Part shown: positions 4,669-6,747 of the stretch, in pieces | How positions within the stretch are numbered: position 1 is the first letter of the stretch | How the letters are laid out: every line of letters starts with the position of its first letter | Source: Actinomycetota bacterium | GTDB lineage: Bacteria > Actinomycetota > Acidimicrobiia > Acidimicrobiales > Ilumatobacteraceae | Assembly: GCA_009704065.1 (NCBI GenBank) | Contig: WLEX01000066.1 | Coordinates: 1-6,747 of the forward strand | Reading direction: 5' to 3' | Length of the DNA: 6,747 nt | The notes under the pieces: model-generated | Databases searched by the model: none | What the model saw: the letters and a program-made list of their open reading frames with translations, nothing else | What the model was told of the DNA's origin: nothing | Position numbers and translations under genes: made by a program

Positions 4669-5661
4669 TTACTTCAGCAGCTCACGCGCTGCATCTTCAA
4701 TACAACGCAGTACCTGCTGCTGTGATTGTTCTGCACCAAACTTTTCAGTGAGGCTCACTACTTGCATGTCTGCGTATTGCGATGCATCAGTAACTTCATC
4801 AATATCGCCCACGATGGCCACGGTTTTCTTTTTTGCCTCGCGCGCGTAACTCAACACGCTGCCCACCACTTTTCCGTCGAAACTGGTGTCATCTAAAAGG
4901 CCTTCGCCGGTAATCACTACATCACTGTCACGCAGCGCATCGTCGAAATCATTTTCTTCGGCAACAATGTCGAAGCCAGGCATGAGAGTTGCGCCGAGTG
5001 CAGCGAGTGCGCCAGCAAGACCACCAGCAGCACCAGAACCCGGAATAGTGCTGACATCGATATTGAAATCTTCTTGATACACCTGCACTAAACGTTCGAG
5101 TCGCCCCGTGAGAAGTTTCACTTGCGATGACGTTGCACCTTTTTGTGGCGCGAACACGGAGGCTGCATCGGTAAACAATGTGTCGACATCGCAAGCCACT
5201 AGAAAATCGACTGCCAGTAAACGCGCAGGTGTTCCGATTGCGCGTAGTGCGCCATAGCCACCATCGGTTGTTGCAGAACCACCGAGACACACAATTATCT
5301 TTTTGGCACCTTCATTGAGCGCAATATTGATGAGTTCACCTGTGCCTGCAGTAGTGGCTGCGATGGGATCATTTGCGGTTGCTCCACCGACAAGTGTGAG
5401 CCCCGATGCGCGAGCCATTTCAATCACGGCTACACCACGATGCAGACGCCATTGTGCTTCTACTGCAGTACCAAGTGGGCCAGTAACAGTGGTGGTGCGA
5501 TTCGGACCACCCAAAACATCGAGGGTTCCTTCGCCGCCATCGGCCATGGGCATTTCTACGCAATCGATACCGAGATCCCAACAGGCATGGCCGATTGCTG
5601 CGCATACCTGGGCTGCCGTTGCAGTGCCCTTGAATTTGTCGGCTGCTGCCAGTACACGCAT
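4669..5661 (-). CDS. Glycerate kinase (GlxK/GarK family), shortened form
   Basis: It phosphorylates D-glycerate with ATP. GlxK/GarK enzymes give 2-phosphoglycerate, feeding glycerate from glyoxylate or sugar-acid breakdown into glycolysis. The family signatures run in order: ADKFKGT (7-13), MADGGEGT (39-46), EMARASGL (81-88), CLGGSATTDGGYGAL (125-139), VACDVDTLF (155-163), VFAPQKGA (169-176), PGSGAAGGLAGAL (207-219) and VITGEGLLDDTSFDGKVVG (249-267). At 330 residues it is about 40-50 shorter than the usual 370-380. The gap lies between the GGYGAL motif and VACDV: only about 15 residues stand where E. coli-type members have about 50-60. Since all other motifs are intact the enzyme is probably functional. 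ATG 5661 has TAAGGTGG (5673-5666) as ribosome binding site. The gene is divergent from the amidase gene; no glyoxylate-pathway partner is next to it. Confidence 0.92.
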   Translation of the reverse strand: MRVLAAADKFKGTATAAQVCAAIGHACWDLGIDCVEMPMADGGEGTLDVLGGPNRTTTVTGPLGTAVEAQWRLHRGVAVIEMARASGLTLVGGATANDPIAATTAGTGELINIALNEGAKKIIVCLGGSATTDGGYGALRAIGTPARLLAVDFLVACDVDTLFTDAASVFAPQKGATSSQVKLLTGRLERLVQVYQEDFNIDVSTIPGSGAAGGLAGALAALGATLMPGFDIVAEENDFDDALRDSDVVITGEGLLDDTSFDGKVVGSVLSYAREAKKKTVAIVGDIDEVTDASQYADMQVVSLTEKFGAEQSQQQVLRCIEDAARELLK

Positions 5662-5667
5662 CAGCCC

Positions 5668-5688
5668 ACCTTACGGCGCGCATAAGGT
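5668..5688. promoter_or_regulatory. Symmetric ribosome binding sites forming a 21-bp dyad
   Basis: ACCTTA (5668-5673) and TAAGGT (5683-5688) are perfect inverted arms around 9 bases. Each arm is also the Shine-Dalgarno of one divergent gene: AAGG is 7 bases from ATG 5695 on plus and 7 bases from ATG 5661 on minus. The simplest reading is two mirrored ribosome binding sites in a 33-bp gap, with promoters embedded in the opposite coding regions. An operator at the dyad is possible but unsupported beyond symmetry. Confidence 0.6.
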
Positions 5689-5694
5689 TGTGCC

Positions 5695-6747
5695 ATGAGC
5701 AAACTGACTGATCTTGATGCACTCGACCAAGCCGCAATGGTGGCAAATGGTGATGTATCGGCGCGTGAACTTGTTGATGCAGCGATTGCACAGGCCACTG
5801 CAGTGAATGGAGACATCAACGCCATTATTCATCCGCGGTTCGAACGTGCACAAAAAGAAGCAGATGCCGGATTACCGCAAGGTGCATTTACTGGTGTGCC
5901 GTTGGTGCTGAAAGATTTGGGTGCGCCGCTTGCAGGTGAACCACATCACATGGGTACGCGGTTTTTAAAAAACGCTGGTTATGTCGCGCCAAGCAATAGT
6001 TATCTCACCGACAAATTTTTAGCAGCAGGATTTGTGGTGATTGGTAGAACCAATACTCCAGAGTTCGGCAACACCATCACTACAGAACCGTTGTCATATG
6101 GCCCCTCGCGTAATCCGTGGAACCTTGAACATTCCACTGGTGGCTCTAGTGGTGGATCGGCCGCAAGTGTTGCAGCTCACATTGTGTCGGTTGGTCATGC
6201 AAACGATGGTGGCGGTTCTATTCGTGTGCCAGCGAGCGAATGTGGTTTGGTTGGATTAAAACCTTCGCGTGGTCGAGTGACAAAAGGTCCCGACATGGGA
6301 GAAACATGGATGGGCGCAACAATCGATGGTTGCGTCACCCGAACAGTGCGCGACACCGCTGCAGTTCTCGATGTGATTTGTGGGTATTCACCAGGCGATC
6401 CGTATACCGCTCCACCATTTGCGCGACCATTGATACAAGAAGTGGGTGTAGCTCCTGGTGCATTACGAATTGGAATTCTCGATCATCCGTTGTTTGAGTA
6501 TCAACTGAATGATGCAGAATCACGAGATTCAGTAGCACGTGTCGCACAAAAGTTAAGCGCGCTCGGTCACCATGTGGAAGTGGCTTCACCTGTTGCACTC
6601 GCTGAACCGGACTTCGCTGGCAAGTTCACTGCAATTGTTGCTGCATGGACACACAACGACGTGAGTGCATTTGAACGAGCCTTTGGTCGCGCTATCGGCG
6701 AAGGTGATTTAGAACCAGACAACATCATGATGCGTGAGATGGGCCGA
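5695..6747 (+). CDS. Amidase-signature family hydrolase, N-terminal 351 residues (runs off right edge)
   Basis: The frame is open from ATG 5695 to the last base, 351 codons of a family usually about 450-500 residues long. AAGG at 5684-5687 is its ribosome binding site. The Ser-cisSer-Lys triad is visible: Lys73 in GVPLVLKDL, cis-Ser151 in the Gly/Ser-rich GGSSGGSAA (149-157), and nucleophile Ser175 in [11 protein letters not shown] (170-180), where Asn170 replaces the more common Thr or Ser. RTNTPEFG (118-125) and [14 protein letters not shown] (187-200) are family landmarks. The stretch [11 protein letters not shown] with the later [12 protein letters not shown] resembles amidases annotated as 6-aminohexanoate cyclic-dimer hydrolase-like, but the true substrate cannot be read from sequence. 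The absence of gatB/gatC nearby and the family features argue against GatA. It is probably cytoplasmic, as no signal peptide is seen. Missing C-terminal residues lie beyond the window. Confidence 0.92.
   Translation, partial: MSKLTDLDALDQAAMVANGDVSARELVDAAIAQATAVNGDINAIIHPRFERAQKEADAGLPQGAFTGVPLVLKDLGAPLAGEPHHMGTRFLKNAGYVAPSNSYLTDKFLAAGFVVIGRTNTPEFGNTITTEPLSYGPSRNPWNLEHSTGGSSGGSAASVAAHIVSVGHANDGGGSIRVPASECGLVGLKPSRGRVTKGPDMGETWMGATIDGCVTRTVRDTAAVLDVICGYSPGDPYTAPPFARPLIQEVGVAPGALRIGILDHPLFEYQLNDAESRDSVARVAQKLSALGHHVEVASPVALAEPDFAGKFTAIVAAWTHNDVSAFERAFGRAIGEGDLEPDNIMMREMGR

Noticed and set aside
1..6747. CRISPR arrays, insertion sequences, toxin-antitoxin or defence genes
   Set aside because: Nearly all bases are accounted for by ordinary genes in tight arrangement, with no spacer-repeat pattern, terminal inverted repeats with a transposase, or defence-type domains.

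Overview
This 6.7-kb window reads as ordinary chromosomal DNA from a bacterium. It is probably an actinobacterium (Actinomycetota) of moderate GC, possibly an Acidimicrobiia-like lineage. The case rests on four things: a GlxR/Crp-type regulator, an ispD-ispF-rlmB series of the kind found in actinobacteria, a membrane-anchored LytR_C protein, and several genes that begin without a Shine-Dalgarno (GTG or apparently leaderless starts). The phylum is an inference from protein resemblance, and the finer placement is a guess.

Layout from left to right: (1) the N-terminal part of an unrecognised protein on the minus strand (1-278), cut by the window edge. (2) A divergent 82-bp gap with a 13-bp palindrome and three 8-bp direct repeats spaced exactly 12 bp apart. 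(3) A dienelactone-hydrolase-family enzyme (361-1020, +). (4) A bidirectional hairpin terminator shared with the convergent Crp/Fnr-family regulator (1022-1687, -). (5) A 28-bp divergent gap with nested dyad symmetry, leading into ispD (GTG start 1716), ispF (overlapping ispD by one base) and rlmB (2 bp after ispF), a compact + strand operon. (6) A tRNA-Thr(UGU) with encoded CCA (3866-3940), 13 bp after rlmB. (7) A single-pass membrane protein with an extracytoplasmic LytR_C-like domain (4044-4667, +). (8) A convergent, shortened glycerate kinase (4669-5661, -). (9) An amidase-signature enzyme (5695 to the right edge, +), transcribed divergently from the kinase across only 33 bp.

Functional logic: IspD and IspF are steps 3 and 5 of the MEP isoprenoid pathway, and RlmB is a 23S rRNA 2'-O-methyltransferase. 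The Crp-like regulator sits head-to-head with this operon. In organisms such as Mycobacterium tuberculosis, carD and cysS belong to the equivalent cluster, and both are absent from these positions here. The remaining genes are catabolic or envelope accessories without an obvious common pathway.

I see no CRISPR array, insertion sequence, phage gene, toxin-antitoxin pair or defence system, and no convincing new multi-gene system. The points most worth a second look are small-scale: the 12-bp-period repeats, the symmetric divergent promoter regions, a GC/codon-use step inside rlmB next to the tRNA, and active-site or length departures in IspF, the dienelactone hydrolase homologue and the glycerate kinase.
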